A stretch of 24,253 nt of DNA, taken from assembly GCA_026416315.1 (NCBI GenBank), contig JAOAFK010000060.1, forward strand, positions 1 through 24,253, in the 5' to 3' direction. Below are positions 15,211 through 23,050 of this stretch, in pieces. Source of the stretch: Syntrophorhabdaceae bacterium. Lineage in GTDB: Bacteria; Desulfobacterota; Syntrophorhabdia; Syntrophorhabdales; Syntrophorhabdaceae. Position numbers and translations under genes: made by a program. Numbering within the stretch: the first letter of the stretch is position 1; every line of letters starts with the position of its first letter. The notes under the pieces were generated by a model, which saw only the letters and a program-made list of their open reading frames with translations, did not search any database and was not told the origin of the DNA.

Positions 15211-16594
15211 TAAGATAAAAAGAAATTTCAGTTTACGCCTCACCCTCTGGTATACCATAGTTTCTCTCTTTGCCTTCATTGTCATCTTCACAATTGCCTA
15301 CTACAGCCTTCAGTCTTCATTAAAAAAAGAAGATGAGAAGTTGATTTTATTCAGATTCAACAAATACAAAGAATATTATGAAAAGGATGGACTGGAAGGG
15401 GTGCAATCAGAGATTGCCCTTGAAAGAAACGGTGAAAAACCTAACCTTTTCTTTGTCCGCATAGCAGACAAAGATAACCATACCCTTCTTCTAAGTATAC
15501 CCGATCAATGGAAGGGAGTCGATATTTCTGAACTTGGTTCCATAAATACAAACATGAAGGTTCAGAATTTAAGGCCAACGGATAAAAGCATTGAAACCCT
15601 TTATGAGATCATCACATTTCCTCTAAAAGATGGAAATTTCATACAGATTGGCAAGGACATCACATATAGATTAGAAGCACTGAATCGATTTAAACAGATT
15701 TTTTTTGCTGTAATGCTACCTGCCATCCTGATAGGTCTCTTGGGTGGTTATCTTGTCACCTATAAGGCACTTCTGCCTATTCGAGATCTTACTAAAACCA
15801 TAAAATCCATAGTAAATACAGGTGAAATGGGTGCCCGTGTCCCTTCAGGAAAGACAGATGATGAATTGGGTGAATTAGTTTCTCTCTTTAACAATATGCT
15901 TGTCCGCATAGAGCAGCTTATCGAGGGGATGAAGGAATCTCTTGATATTGTGGCCCATGATCTCAGAACACCTTTAACGAGTCTCAGGGTTATGGCAGAA
16001 AATGCCCTATCTTCTCATCAAAGTTTAGAGTTATGCCGAGAAGCCCTTTCAGACTGTTTGGAAGAATCTGAAAAGATTATAAGGATGTTAAATACTCTTA
16101 TGGATATATCAGAGGCTAAAGCGAAAACTTTAAAGCTTAAAAAGGAAAGATTTGATATATCTAATCTCGTCCAAAAAACTTTAGAAATTTATCTTTTTAT
16201 CGCCGAAGAGAAAAACATTACGATTAATGCGGAATTATCTGAGGGTATTTTAGTCTTTGCTGATCCGAACAGGATAAGGCAGGTTGTTGGCAACCTTCTT
16301 GATAACTCCATTAAATATACACCTTCAGGTGGCATGATAAATATAAAAACATACAAAGAAACACATAAGGCGGTGATTGAGGTAAATGATAACGGGATAG
16401 GTATCAGCGAACAGGACCTCCCTAAGATATGGGACCGGCTCTATAGAGGAGAAAAAAGCACAACTCATCGAGGATTAGGCCTTGGATTAAGTATTGTAAA
16501 ATCAATAGTTGAGCTTCACGGCGGGCATGTAGAGGTAACAAGCAGGCCATCCTTTGGCTCCACCTTTATCGTCTCCCTCCCTTTTGTTGAATAG
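15191..16594 (+). CDS. Sensor histidine kinase
   Basis: This 467-aa membrane kinase has TM1 at about 16-40, a periplasmic sensor region at 41-168, TM2 at about 169-190, and HAMP at about 190-245. HisKA follows with phospho-acceptor H256 in AHDLRTPLTSLR. The HATPase_c domain has an N box around N368/N372, DNGIG at 400-404 and GLGLGL at 428-433. The architecture resembles CusS-like heavy-metal or stress sensors, but the periplasmic region carries no ligand motif I recognise, so the signal is unknown. GGGGGG lies about seven bases before the ATG, inside the regulator gene. Confidence 0.95.
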   Translation: MFLNLIDKIKRNFSLRLTLWYTIVSLFAFIVIFTIAYYSLQSSLKKEDEKLILFRFNKYKEYYEKDGLEGVQSEIALERNGEKPNLFFVRIADKDNHTLLLSIPDQWKGVDISELGSINTNMKVQNLRPTDKSIETLYEIITFPLKDGNFIQIGKDITYRLEALNRFKQIFFAVMLPAILIGLLGGYLVTYKALLPIRDLTKTIKSIVNTGEMGARVPSGKTDDELGELVSLFNNMLVRIEQLIEGMKESLDIVAHDLRTPLTSLRVMAENALSSHQSLELCREALSDCLEESEKIIRMLNTLMDISEAKAKTLKLKKERFDISNLVQKTLEIYLFIAEEKNITINAELSEGILVFADPNRIRQVVGNLLDNSIKYTPSGGMINIKTYKETHKAVIEVNDNGIGISEQDLPKIWDRLYRGEKSTTHRGLGLGLSIVKSIVELHGGHVEVTSRPSFGSTFIVSLPFVE

Positions 16595-16629
16595 ATAAAA
16601 TATCTTTTTAAACCTTTCAAAAATGTAAT

Positions 16630-16667
16630 GTATGTGAAATGCTGTTGTAATACATACCCTTTATAAT
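16630..16667 (+). promoter_or_regulatory. Predicted promoter with inverted repeat upstream of the PepSY-like gene
   Basis: A perfect TATAAT at 16662-16667 lies 27 bases before the coding start, but the -35 position (16639-16644, ATGCTG) is poor. The inverted repeat GTATGT (16630-16635) / ACATAC (16652-16657) spans that weak -35 region. A good -10 with a weak -35 and a flanking palindrome suits an activator-dependent promoter. The adjacent response regulator is a candidate activator. This is only a motif-level prediction. Confidence 0.35.
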
Positions 16668-16694
16668 AATAAAAAATTTATAGGGAGGTCTAAC

Positions 16695-17240
16695 ATGAAA
16701 AGAAGAATTAATTCATTAGTGCGGACAGCACTTCTTGCAGTAGCCATTATAGGGCTCATTGCAACACTGGCATCTGCAAAAGGCAAAAAGGAAAAGGGAA
16801 CTTATGTGGCACCCACTATAACAGCAGAGCAGGCCATATCAACTGTAAAGTCTGCCTTACCCAAGCTCACAGCAGGCAACAGTTATGTAAAAACTGGAAA
16901 GAGAGGAGAAAAGAAGTTAGAGGTGCCACTTATCCTTGATGGTAATATTATATCCCGGATAAGGCTAAATCCTGCCACAGGTGAAATACTGCCAAAAGGC
17001 TTTGACCCTATGGTGTACACAGTATCTGCCTCATCTGATCAGGCACTGAAGATCGTCCAGCAGGCACTACCCAATTTAGATGTTGCATCTGTTAGCCTTG
17101 GTAAACAGGGTGAATGGAAAGTAGATCTCACATTAAAAAAGGCGATTGTTGCCCACATAAAGGTTAACAGCAATACAGGGATCATACTTCCAGACTTAAA
17201 GGCTAACCGGGATGCATCAATATATAGCAAAACTAAATAG
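16695..17240 (+). CDS. Exported protein with two PepSY-like repeats
   Basis: The 181-aa protein has a clear Sec signal peptide: basic MKRR, a hydrophobic core at about 9-26, and probable cleavage after ASA at 28. The mature part contains two related segments, residues 43-100 and 113-166. Both follow the pattern A-Q-A-I/L-x-x-V-x-x-A-L-P-x-L and end in N-x-x-T-G-x-I-L-P, which is PepSY-like. PepSY domains are found in periplasmic or envelope proteins and some protease inhibitors. GGGAGG at 16683-16688 is a strong ribosome binding site. It lies 100 bases after the kinase gene and may be the system's output or an accessory sensor. Exact function unknown. Confidence 0.75.
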   Translation: MKRRINSLVRTALLAVAIIGLIATLASAKGKKEKGTYVAPTITAEQAISTVKSALPKLTAGNSYVKTGKRGEKKLEVPLILDGNIISRIRLNPATGEILPKGFDPMVYTVSASSDQALKIVQQALPNLDVASVSLGKQGEWKVDLTLKKAIVAHIKVNSNTGIILPDLKANRDASIYSKTK

Positions 17241-17334
17241 TTTAAAACTTCTCTCTGTATTTTGTTTGAATTATTATTTATATTACATTTTATAGGCCTT
17301 CTATAAAGGTCTTAATTTAAAAAAAGGAGGTTTT

Positions 17335-17412
17335 ATGGGAGAGCAAGGGTCATGTAGGCCTGACATTTTAGGGAATGCCTGGAAGGTATGGAAACCTGAA
17401 ATGGCATTCTAA
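17335..17412 (+). CDS. Possible 25-aa microprotein or leader peptide, unknown function
   Basis: An AAAAAGGAGG sequence ending at 17330 lies four bases before an ATG at 17335 that opens a 25-codon frame, MGEQGSCRPDILGNAWKVWKPEMAF, cut here as MGEQGSCRPDILGN plus AWKVWKPEMAF. It has one Cys, two Trp and no hydrophobic segment, so it is unlikely to be secreted or membrane-bound. A strong hairpin starts 14 bases after its TAA. A weak promoter (TTGAAT at 17266, TATAGG at 17291) could drive it. I do not recognise the peptide. Options are a stand-alone small protein, a modified-peptide precursor, or a leader peptide for the antiporter gene downstream. No conservation test was possible. Confidence 0.45.
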   Translation: MGEQGSCRPDILGNAWKVWKPEMAF

Positions 17413-17426
17413 ACAAAAAGACTATT

Positions 17427-17470
17427 AAAAGGCGAGCCATGTGACAAATCTCACCTGGTCGCCTTTTCTT
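17427..17470 (+). terminator. Hairpin, probable intrinsic terminator or attenuator
   Basis: A perfect 9-bp outer stem AAAAGGCGA (17427-17435) pairs with TCGCCTTTT (17459-17467). An inner helix, CCA and GTGA with TCAC and TGG, closes a 6-base loop around CAAATC. The descending arm ends in TTTTCTT. The structure sits directly after the 25-codon frame and 55 bases before the antiporter gene. It could end the short transcript, or control readthrough into the antiporter. Confidence 0.7.
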
Positions 17471-17524
17471 GCGATAAAAAAGGCATCAGAAAAATTTTGC
17501 ATCTTTTGATTTGAGAGATTATTT

Positions 17525-19675
17525 ATGTTTGACCATGTTTTTTATGAAATATCGGTGATAATGGCCCTTGCGGCAGTTATAGGTATAATAGTCATTGCAC
17601 TCCGACAGCCCCTTATTGTTGCCTTTCTTGCAACTGGAATTCTGACAGGTCCATCATGGCTCTCTTTGATCAAAAGTTATGACCAGATAGGGCTTTTTGC
17701 CCAGATAGGTATTTCACTTCTTCTCTTTGTTGTGGGATTACGTCTTGATTTAAGATTAATCCGCACCACAGGGCCTGTGGCACTTGCCACAGGTCTGGGC
17801 CAGATTATATTTACCACCTTTTTTGGTTTTTTTATCGCATATGCTATGGGATTCTCTGTAATAGGCTCCCTTTACATTTCTGTTGCGCTAACATTTTCAA
17901 GCACCATCATAATAGTTAAACTCCTTTCAGATAAAAAGGAAATTGATGCGCTCCACGGCAGAATTGCCGTGGGCTTTTTGCTTGTGCAGGATATGGTGGC
18001 AATACTTGCCATGATTATCCTCACAGCAATAGGTGGTGGCGCAGGCACAGAAGATACAACCATTTTAAAGATCCTGTTTATTATCGCTAAAGGAATAGGT
18101 CTTCTTTTATTTGTTGGTATATTGATGAGATTCGTTTTGCCGAAATTAACCAGGCTTCTTTCTTTCCATCAGGAACTCCTTGTTCTGTTTGCCATATCTT
18201 GGGCAGTTTGTTTGGCTTCCATGGGCGATTACCTCGGTTTCAGCAAAGAAGTGGGGGCATTTTTAGGTGGGATTTCCCTTGCTTCAAGTGGTTACAGAGA
18301 GGTAATAGCTGCAAGACTTGTAAGTGTAAGAGATTTTTTATTGTTATTCTTTTTTATTGACCTCGGTTCACGCCTTGATTTCAATACCGCAGGCCCTCAG
18401 ATAAATAATGCCATACTTTTGTCTATATTTGTGCTTGTGGGAAATCCATTAATTGTGATGGCCATTATGGGATTTATGGGTTACAGGCGTAGGACAGGTT
18501 TTATGGCAGGCCTCACAGTTGCCCAGATTAGCGAATTTTCACTGATACTCTCTACCCTCGGGCTTAATCTTGGTCATATTGACAAAGATGCCATGAGCTT
18601 GGTAACCCTTGTGGGAGTGATCACCATATGTCTATCAAGCTATATGATTATCTACTCTGGAAAGATTTATAAACTGATTGCCCCGTTTTTAAAAATTTTT
18701 GAAAAAAAGCATCCTTACAGAGAGGAGATTGCAAGCGGGGCATGTGTGGTACCAGAGGTGGATATGCTTATAATAGGCCTTGGTAATTATGGAAGTAATC
18801 TCGCAAGACATCTTTTAGAGAGAAAAAAAAGGATTGCTGGTGTTGATTTTAACCCCCAGGTGCTTGAAGAGTGGCGCTTACGAGGAATACCCGTTGTGTT
18901 TGGAGATATGGGTGACCCTGAATTTATTGACAATTTGCCCATTCATTGTTCCCACTGGATTGTGAGCACTGTAAGAGACAGGGATTTAAACATGACCATA
19001 CTGCACCTGTTAAAAGAAAAAAAATACGAAGGTAAAATCGCATTAACTGCTACTGACGAAAAAGAAGCAAAACTATATGCCCAAAATGGTGCACACGTTG
19101 TTCTAAAACCTTTTGAAGATGCATCAGAAGAGGCTGCAGATTCATTGACAGAGGCAATGGATCTGTTTCCAGAAGATATGGATTGGCCCATAGCAATAAA
19201 AGAGATAAGGTTAAAGAAAGGTTCTGTATTTGCCGGAAAAAGAATAAAAGAAACAGATCTGAGAAATCTCACAGGTATAAATATTGTGGCCATCAGCAGG
19301 GCAGGCAGGCTTTATCTTGAGCCAGATCCTGAATTTCAACTGTTTCCAGGGGATCGAATTTTGATGGTCGGTGAACACTCCGCGATAAAACATGCAGAGG
19401 ATATACTCCATGAGATTGAACCCCATGGACCTGCCCTTTCACCAAAGAGGTTTGCCATGATGGAGATAAGAATAACCCAAAATTCCCCTCTATTGAACAA
19501 AACCCTTTCAGAATTCAAATTGAGACAGAATTATGCTGTCACTGTAATAGGAATTATAAGAGGTCAAGAACAGATAATATTACCGAGATCAAAAGAGGTT
19601 TTGAGGGAAGGAGATAGATTGCTAATCATAGGGAAACCTGAGGCAATCCAAAATCTAAAAAATTCTCTTGGATAA
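17525..19675 (+). CDS. CPA2/Kef-type monovalent cation:proton antiporter with TrkA-N and two TrkA-C domains
   Basis: This 716-aa protein probably exchanges K+ or Na+ for H+ across the inner membrane. Residues 1 to about 385 form a Na+/H+-exchanger-type membrane domain with about 12 hydrophobic segments. These include the CPA2 blocks ALTFSSTIIIVKLLSDKKEI and GFLLVQDMVAIL. A TrkA-N (RCK) nucleotide-binding domain starts at about 412 with GLGNYG at 418-423 and an acidic D441. Two TrkA-C domains follow (about 550-630 and 640-716). Many Kef proteins lack TrkA-C, so two copies suggest gating by an additional ligand. No kefF/kefG ancillary gene is adjacent. The ribosome binding site is weak. The stop is five bases from the convergent EamA gene. 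Confidence 0.92.
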   Translation: MFDHVFYEISVIMALAAVIGIIVIALRQPLIVAFLATGILTGPSWLSLIKSYDQIGLFAQIGISLLLFVVGLRLDLRLIRTTGPVALATGLGQIIFTTFFGFFIAYAMGFSVIGSLYISVALTFSSTIIIVKLLSDKKEIDALHGRIAVGFLLVQDMVAILAMIILTAIGGGAGTEDTTILKILFIIAKGIGLLLFVGILMRFVLPKLTRLLSFHQELLVLFAISWAVCLASMGDYLGFSKEVGAFLGGISLASSGYREVIAARLVSVRDFLLLFFFIDLGSRLDFNTAGPQINNAILLSIFVLVGNPLIVMAIMGFMGYRRRTGFMAGLTVAQISEFSLILSTLGLNLGHIDKDAMSLVTLVGVITICLSSYMIIYSGKIYKLIAPFLKIFEKKHPYREEIASGACVVPEVDMLIIGLGNYGSNLARHLLERKKRIAGVDFNPQVLEEWRLRGIPVVFGDMGDPEFIDNLPIHCSHWIVSTVRDRDLNMTILHLLKEKKYEGKIALTATDEKEAKLYAQNGAHVVLKPFEDASEEAADSLTEAMDLFPEDMDWPIAIKEIRLKKGSVFAGKRIKETDLRNLTGINIVAISRAGRLYLEPDPEFQLFPGDRILMVGEHSAIKHAEDILHEIEPHGPALSPKRFAMMEIRITQNSPLLNKTLSEFKLRQNYAVTVIGIIRGQEQIILPRSKEVLREGDRLLIIGKPEAIQNLKNSLG

Positions 19676-19680
19676 ATTTT

Positions 19681-20562
19681 TTATTTCAATCGGCTTATCC
19701 ATATGCCTGCTATAATAAGACATAGCCCTATAAAAGACGTGTAGTATATCTGTTCTTTCAAAATTAAATGTATGAAGATCAACGAAACAAAAGGGGTTAG
19801 ATAGATAAAATTAGAGATCTTTCCCGTTGATTCTGAAAGTTTCAGAGCCTTTAACCAGAAAATATATGTTATACCCATTTCAAAACACCCTATATAAATT
19901 GGAGGTAGTAAAGATTTATGAAAAATAGAAAAGAGGTCTTTAGTTAATACAGCAAGAATAAAAATATAAACAGTTGAAAAGAAAGAGGCAAGAAAGAGTT
20001 TAGCGAGGTCATCACGGTCATCTTTGAGATTTATTATCCAGAAAAAAGACCAGATAATAGAAGACAAAAGGGCAAGTCCAGTGCCCAACGGTTCAACTAC
20101 AGTAAAAGACAGTACATTTCCCTGGCTGGATAGAATTAAGACACCTAAAAAACTTATACATAATGCGAGAATGCCTGTAATCTTTATGGGTTGGCCTAAA
20201 ATAGGGCCGGATAGTAACATAAGGACTATGGGCCAAACAAAATTTGCAGGTTGTGCCACCTGTGCAGGAAGCAGGCTGTAAGCCTTAAAAACAATAATAT
20301 AATACAAAAAGGGATTCAAAAAGCCCTGCAGCATGGATAGGGACAATTGAGATACATGAGAATTTTTTATCAAATAAAATTTTTTCTGTAATGCCAACAC
20401 AACCCCGAGGATTATAAAAGAGACTGTATTTGCCACAAGGAGAACCTGAATATTATTCATATCCATAAGGGCAATCTTAAAGGCAGTGGCAACAGTTGAC
20501 CAGAAAAATACGGTGAGGGATGCATAGAAATATGCCTTTATTTGATTTTTATGTGCTGACAT
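19681..20562 (-). CDS. EamA/DMT-superfamily transporter
   Basis: The 293-aa membrane protein has about ten hydrophobic segments arranged as two EamA halves (about 8-140 and 150-292). Features include FFWSTVATAFKIAL in TM1, ending at the basic ISRLK tail. Family members export or import amino acids, nucleosides, drugs or sugars, and substrate cannot be deduced here. It lies 12 bases after livF on the same strand, so it could be the last gene of the liv operon. Its own ribosome binding site is poor, which fits coupled or low expression. It converges on the antiporter gene with five bases between stops and no visible terminator. Confidence 0.9.
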   Translation of the reverse strand: MSAHKNQIKAYFYASLTVFFWSTVATAFKIALMDMNNIQVLLVANTVSFIILGVVLALQKKFYLIKNSHVSQLSLSMLQGFLNPFLYYIIVFKAYSLLPAQVAQPANFVWPIVLMLLSGPILGQPIKITGILALCISFLGVLILSSQGNVLSFTVVEPLGTGLALLSSIIWSFFWIINLKDDRDDLAKLFLASFFSTVYIFILAVLTKDLFSIFHKSLLPPIYIGCFEMGITYIFWLKALKLSESTGKISNFIYLTPFVSLIFIHLILKEQIYYTSFIGLCLIIAGIWISRLK

Positions 20563-20574
20563 GAAAATATAAAA

Positions 20575-21291
20575 TTACATGCCCATATAAGCCTTGCGGA
20601 CTTCCTCTGATTCAAGAAGTTCTGAGGCATAACCGGAATGGACGATCCTTCCATTCTGGATGATGTATCCCCTGTGGGCTATTTCAAGGGCCTCCTGTAC
20701 CATCTGCTCCACAAGAAGAACTGTTGTGCCCTTTTTATTGATATCTGTTATAATTTCCATCATCTTTTCCACCATGCTGGGCATGAGTCCTAAGGACATC
20801 TCATCGAGCATAAGAAGCTTCGGCTTTGACATAAGCCCCCTGGCAATAGCAAGCATCTGTTGTTCTCCACCACTTAATGTCTCAGCGGTCTGTTTTGCCC
20901 TGGCCTTAAGGACAGGAAATATCTCATAGAGTTCCTCTTTTCTTTTATCCACTTCTTGTTTTGAATCTTCTATATATGCCCCTAAAGCGAGGTTCTGTTC
21001 AACAGAGAGTTTTGGAAAGAGCCTTCTACCTTCTGGAACATAGCTGATCCCTAACCTTAAAATCTTGTGTGCCTGCAGGTGTGATATATCCATACCCTCA
21101 AAGATGATATTTCCTTTAATCGGGTGATTGAGCCCGCAAATGGTACGCATGGTGGTGGTCTTTCCTGCTCCATTTGCACCTACTATTGCCACAAGCTCAC
21201 CGGGCATGACCTCAAGACTTATACCGTGCAGAACAGGTACCCCATCATAGCCTGCATAGAGGGAAGATACTTTAAGTATAGGCTCCGCCAT
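20575..21291 (-). CDS. livF: Branched-chain amino acid ABC transporter ATP-binding protein LivF
   Basis: This is one of the two ATPases of a Liv/HAAT-type importer. The 238-aa protein has Walker A GANGAGKTT at residues 38-46, ABC signature LSGGEQQ, and Walker B LLMLDE followed by MSLGLMP, which is characteristic of LivF. VPEGRRLFPKLSVEQNL is also a LivF hallmark. The start overlaps livG by 20 bases. The substrate may be branched-chain amino acids or another compound (amide, urea, aromatic acid), since this transporter family is broad. Confidence 0.95.
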   Translation of the reverse strand: MAEPILKVSSLYAGYDGVPVLHGISLEVMPGELVAIVGANGAGKTTTMRTICGLNHPIKGNIIFEGMDISHLQAHKILRLGISYVPEGRRLFPKLSVEQNLALGAYIEDSKQEVDKRKEELYEIFPVLKARAKQTAETLSGGEQQMLAIARGLMSKPKLLMLDEMSLGLMPSMVEKMMEIITDINKKGTTVLLVEQMVQEALEIAHRGYIIQNGRIVHSGYASELLESEEVRKAYMGM

Positions 21292-22042
21292 CTGTTCTTT
21301 CCACCTTTTTTTCTCTATATCTTTTACTGTATTTTGTTCCGAGATAGGCCTCTATCACCTTTTCGTTCTTTACAATAGATGCAGGTACATCTTCTGCTAT
21401 CTTTACACCACCATCAAGGACAATCACCTTATCCGCTATGGGCATGATGCCCTCCATCACATGCTCAATAATCATTATGGTCATGCCGTGGTCTCTTAGT
21501 CTCTGTATGACTTCAACAGATGCCTTCATCTCTGTTGTGGTAAGCCCTGCCATGACCTCATCAAGCATGAGCAGTTTTGGATTTGTTGCGAGGGCTCTCG
21601 CCATTTCAAGGCGTTTTTTACCACCTATTGTAAGTTCACCAGCGATTTTGTCTTTGAGATGCTCAAGATTGCATAATCTTAGACACTCATAGGCCTTCTC
21701 AAAGGCAATACGGTTTTCTCGCGAATAAAGAAAGGCCCCTACAAGAACATTATCGAATACAGTCATGTCTTTTAACGGTCTTACCACCTGAAATGTCCTC
21801 ACAGCCCCTTTTCTTGCAATTTCATATGGTTTGAGTCCTGTAATTTCTTCACCATTAAAAAAGATATTTCCCCCTGATGGTTTATACAGTCCTGAAATAC
21901 AGTTAAAAAGGGTGGTCTTGCCTGCGCCGTTGGGACCAATAAGGCCCACGATGGCACCTTCCTCTACATTAAAGCTAATTGAATTACATGCTACAAGCTC
22001 GCCGAATTTCATAGTTACATTATGCACCTCAAGGATGGCCAT
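21272..22042 (-). CDS. livG: Branched-chain amino acid ABC transporter ATP-binding protein LivG
   Basis: This is the second ATPase of the importer. The 256-aa protein has Walker A GPNGAGKTT at 36-44, the LivG-type segment ARKGAVRTFQVVRPLKDMTV, and Walker B LLMLDEVMAGL. The C-terminal AYLGTKY is typical. The ABC signature reads LTIGGKKRLEMARALA, with IGG replacing the usual SGG or YG; variation at this site is common in LivG. A charged tail (residues 240-256) overlaps the livF start. It abuts livM with no gap. Confidence 0.95.
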   Translation of the reverse strand: MAILEVHNVTMKFGELVACNSISFNVEEGAIVGLIGPNGAGKTTLFNCISGLYKPSGGNIFFNGEEITGLKPYEIARKGAVRTFQVVRPLKDMTVFDNVLVGAFLYSRENRIAFEKAYECLRLCNLEHLKDKIAGELTIGGKKRLEMARALATNPKLLMLDEVMAGLTTTEMKASVEVIQRLRDHGMTIMIIEHVMEGIMPIADKVIVLDGGVKIAEDVPASIVKNEKVIEAYLGTKYSKRYREKKVERTDGGAYT

Positions 22043-23050
22043 CTATTTAACCTCTTGCAGTTTTGTTTTTTTGAAAGCCTTTTGAATATACTGAAGTATA
22101 CCTATCATCCCGGCCGGTTGTTTTACAACAATGATGATGATAAGCAAGCCAAAGATAATAAGGTCAACACCACCGCCTAAACCACCCCAGAATGCCCTTG
22201 TGTATTCTTGTAGAGGAACAAGCACTGCTGCTCCAAGCAACGGGCCTGCAAGGGTTCCAGAACCACCGAGGATGGTTACAAGGACGAATTTCATGGAAGT
22301 ATCAAGAGACATGACCATAGGGGGGTCTACCCTCAAGTTATATTGTACAAAAAAGCTACCGCAGAGTGCAGCCATAGAAGCAGATAAAGCCATGGCAGTA
22401 AGCTTAATAGCCGTGCTGTTCACACCAAGAGATTCTGCTGTCTCCTGACCATCTCTCACTGCTCTCATATAATAACCAAACCGGTGGCCTTCAAGCCATC
22501 TCACAATGCTAAAAATCAGCACAAATATCAAAAGGGCTAAATAGTAATAAGGTGTTTTTGTATTATGCCACATAAAATTTTTTAAACCCTCTTCGATTAT
22601 AGGATAATCAAGGCCCAATGCACCTCCTATCCAGTCCCATACAAGAAAACCCCTGTTGAATATCTCAACAATGGCAAATGTGGCAATAGCAAAATAATGT
22701 CCGCTTAATTTGAAACAGGGATAGCTTATTATAACGGCCACACAGGCGGCAAGAATCATGCCTATTATAATCCCTAACCAGGGAGTACCACCGTATGTGA
22801 CAACAGCCATGCCTGCCCCATATGCACCGATGCCAAAAAAGACCGAATGACCGAATGATACCTGGCCACAATAGCCACCTATTATGTTCCAGGCCTGTGC
22901 CATGCTGGCATAGAGCATTATCAATATCATAATGTGCATACGGAAAGAATTGGCTGTAAAGCCCGGTATCAATGGGAGGACTGAAAGTAATAGCACTAAA
23001 GTTAACCAGGAGATGTCTTTTATTTTTAGTTTTTTTTCTCGACTCACCAT
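22043..23050 (-). CDS. livM: Branched-chain amino acid ABC transporter permease LivM
   Basis: This is one of two membrane permeases of the importer. The 335-aa protein has multiple hydrophobic segments. The LivM signature GGYCGQVSFGHSVFFGIGAYGAG is at about residues 58-80, and the ATPase-contact loop includes MRAVRDGQETAESLGVN. GGSGTLAGPLLGA follows near the C-terminus. The start overlaps livH by eight bases and the stop abuts livG, so the operon is tightly coupled. Confidence 0.95.
   Translation of the reverse strand: MVSREKKLKIKDISWLTLVLLLSVLPLIPGFTANSFRMHIMILIMLYASMAQAWNIIGGYCGQVSFGHSVFFGIGAYGAGMAVVTYGGTPWLGIIIGMILAACVAVIISYPCFKLSGHYFAIATFAIVEIFNRGFLVWDWIGGALGLDYPIIEEGLKNFMWHNTKTPYYYLALLIFVLIFSIVRWLEGHRFGYYMRAVRDGQETAESLGVNSTAIKLTAMALSASMAALCGSFFVQYNLRVDPPMVMSLDTSMKFVLVTILGGSGTLAGPLLGAAVLVPLQEYTRAFWGGLGGGVDLIIFGLLIIIIVVKQPAGMIGILQYIQKAFKKTKLQEVK

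Noticed and set aside
17289..17307. TTTATAG/CTATAAA 7-bp inverted repeat before the 25-codon frame
   Set aside because: It is short and AT-rich with a 5-base loop and no T run. It could occur by chance, so it is not called as a terminator or operator.
17335..17470. Trp-type attenuator (two Trp codons followed by a hairpin)
   Set aside because: Only two separated Trp codons are present and the gene downstream is a cation antiporter, not a tryptophan gene. A tryptophan-sensing role is unsupported.
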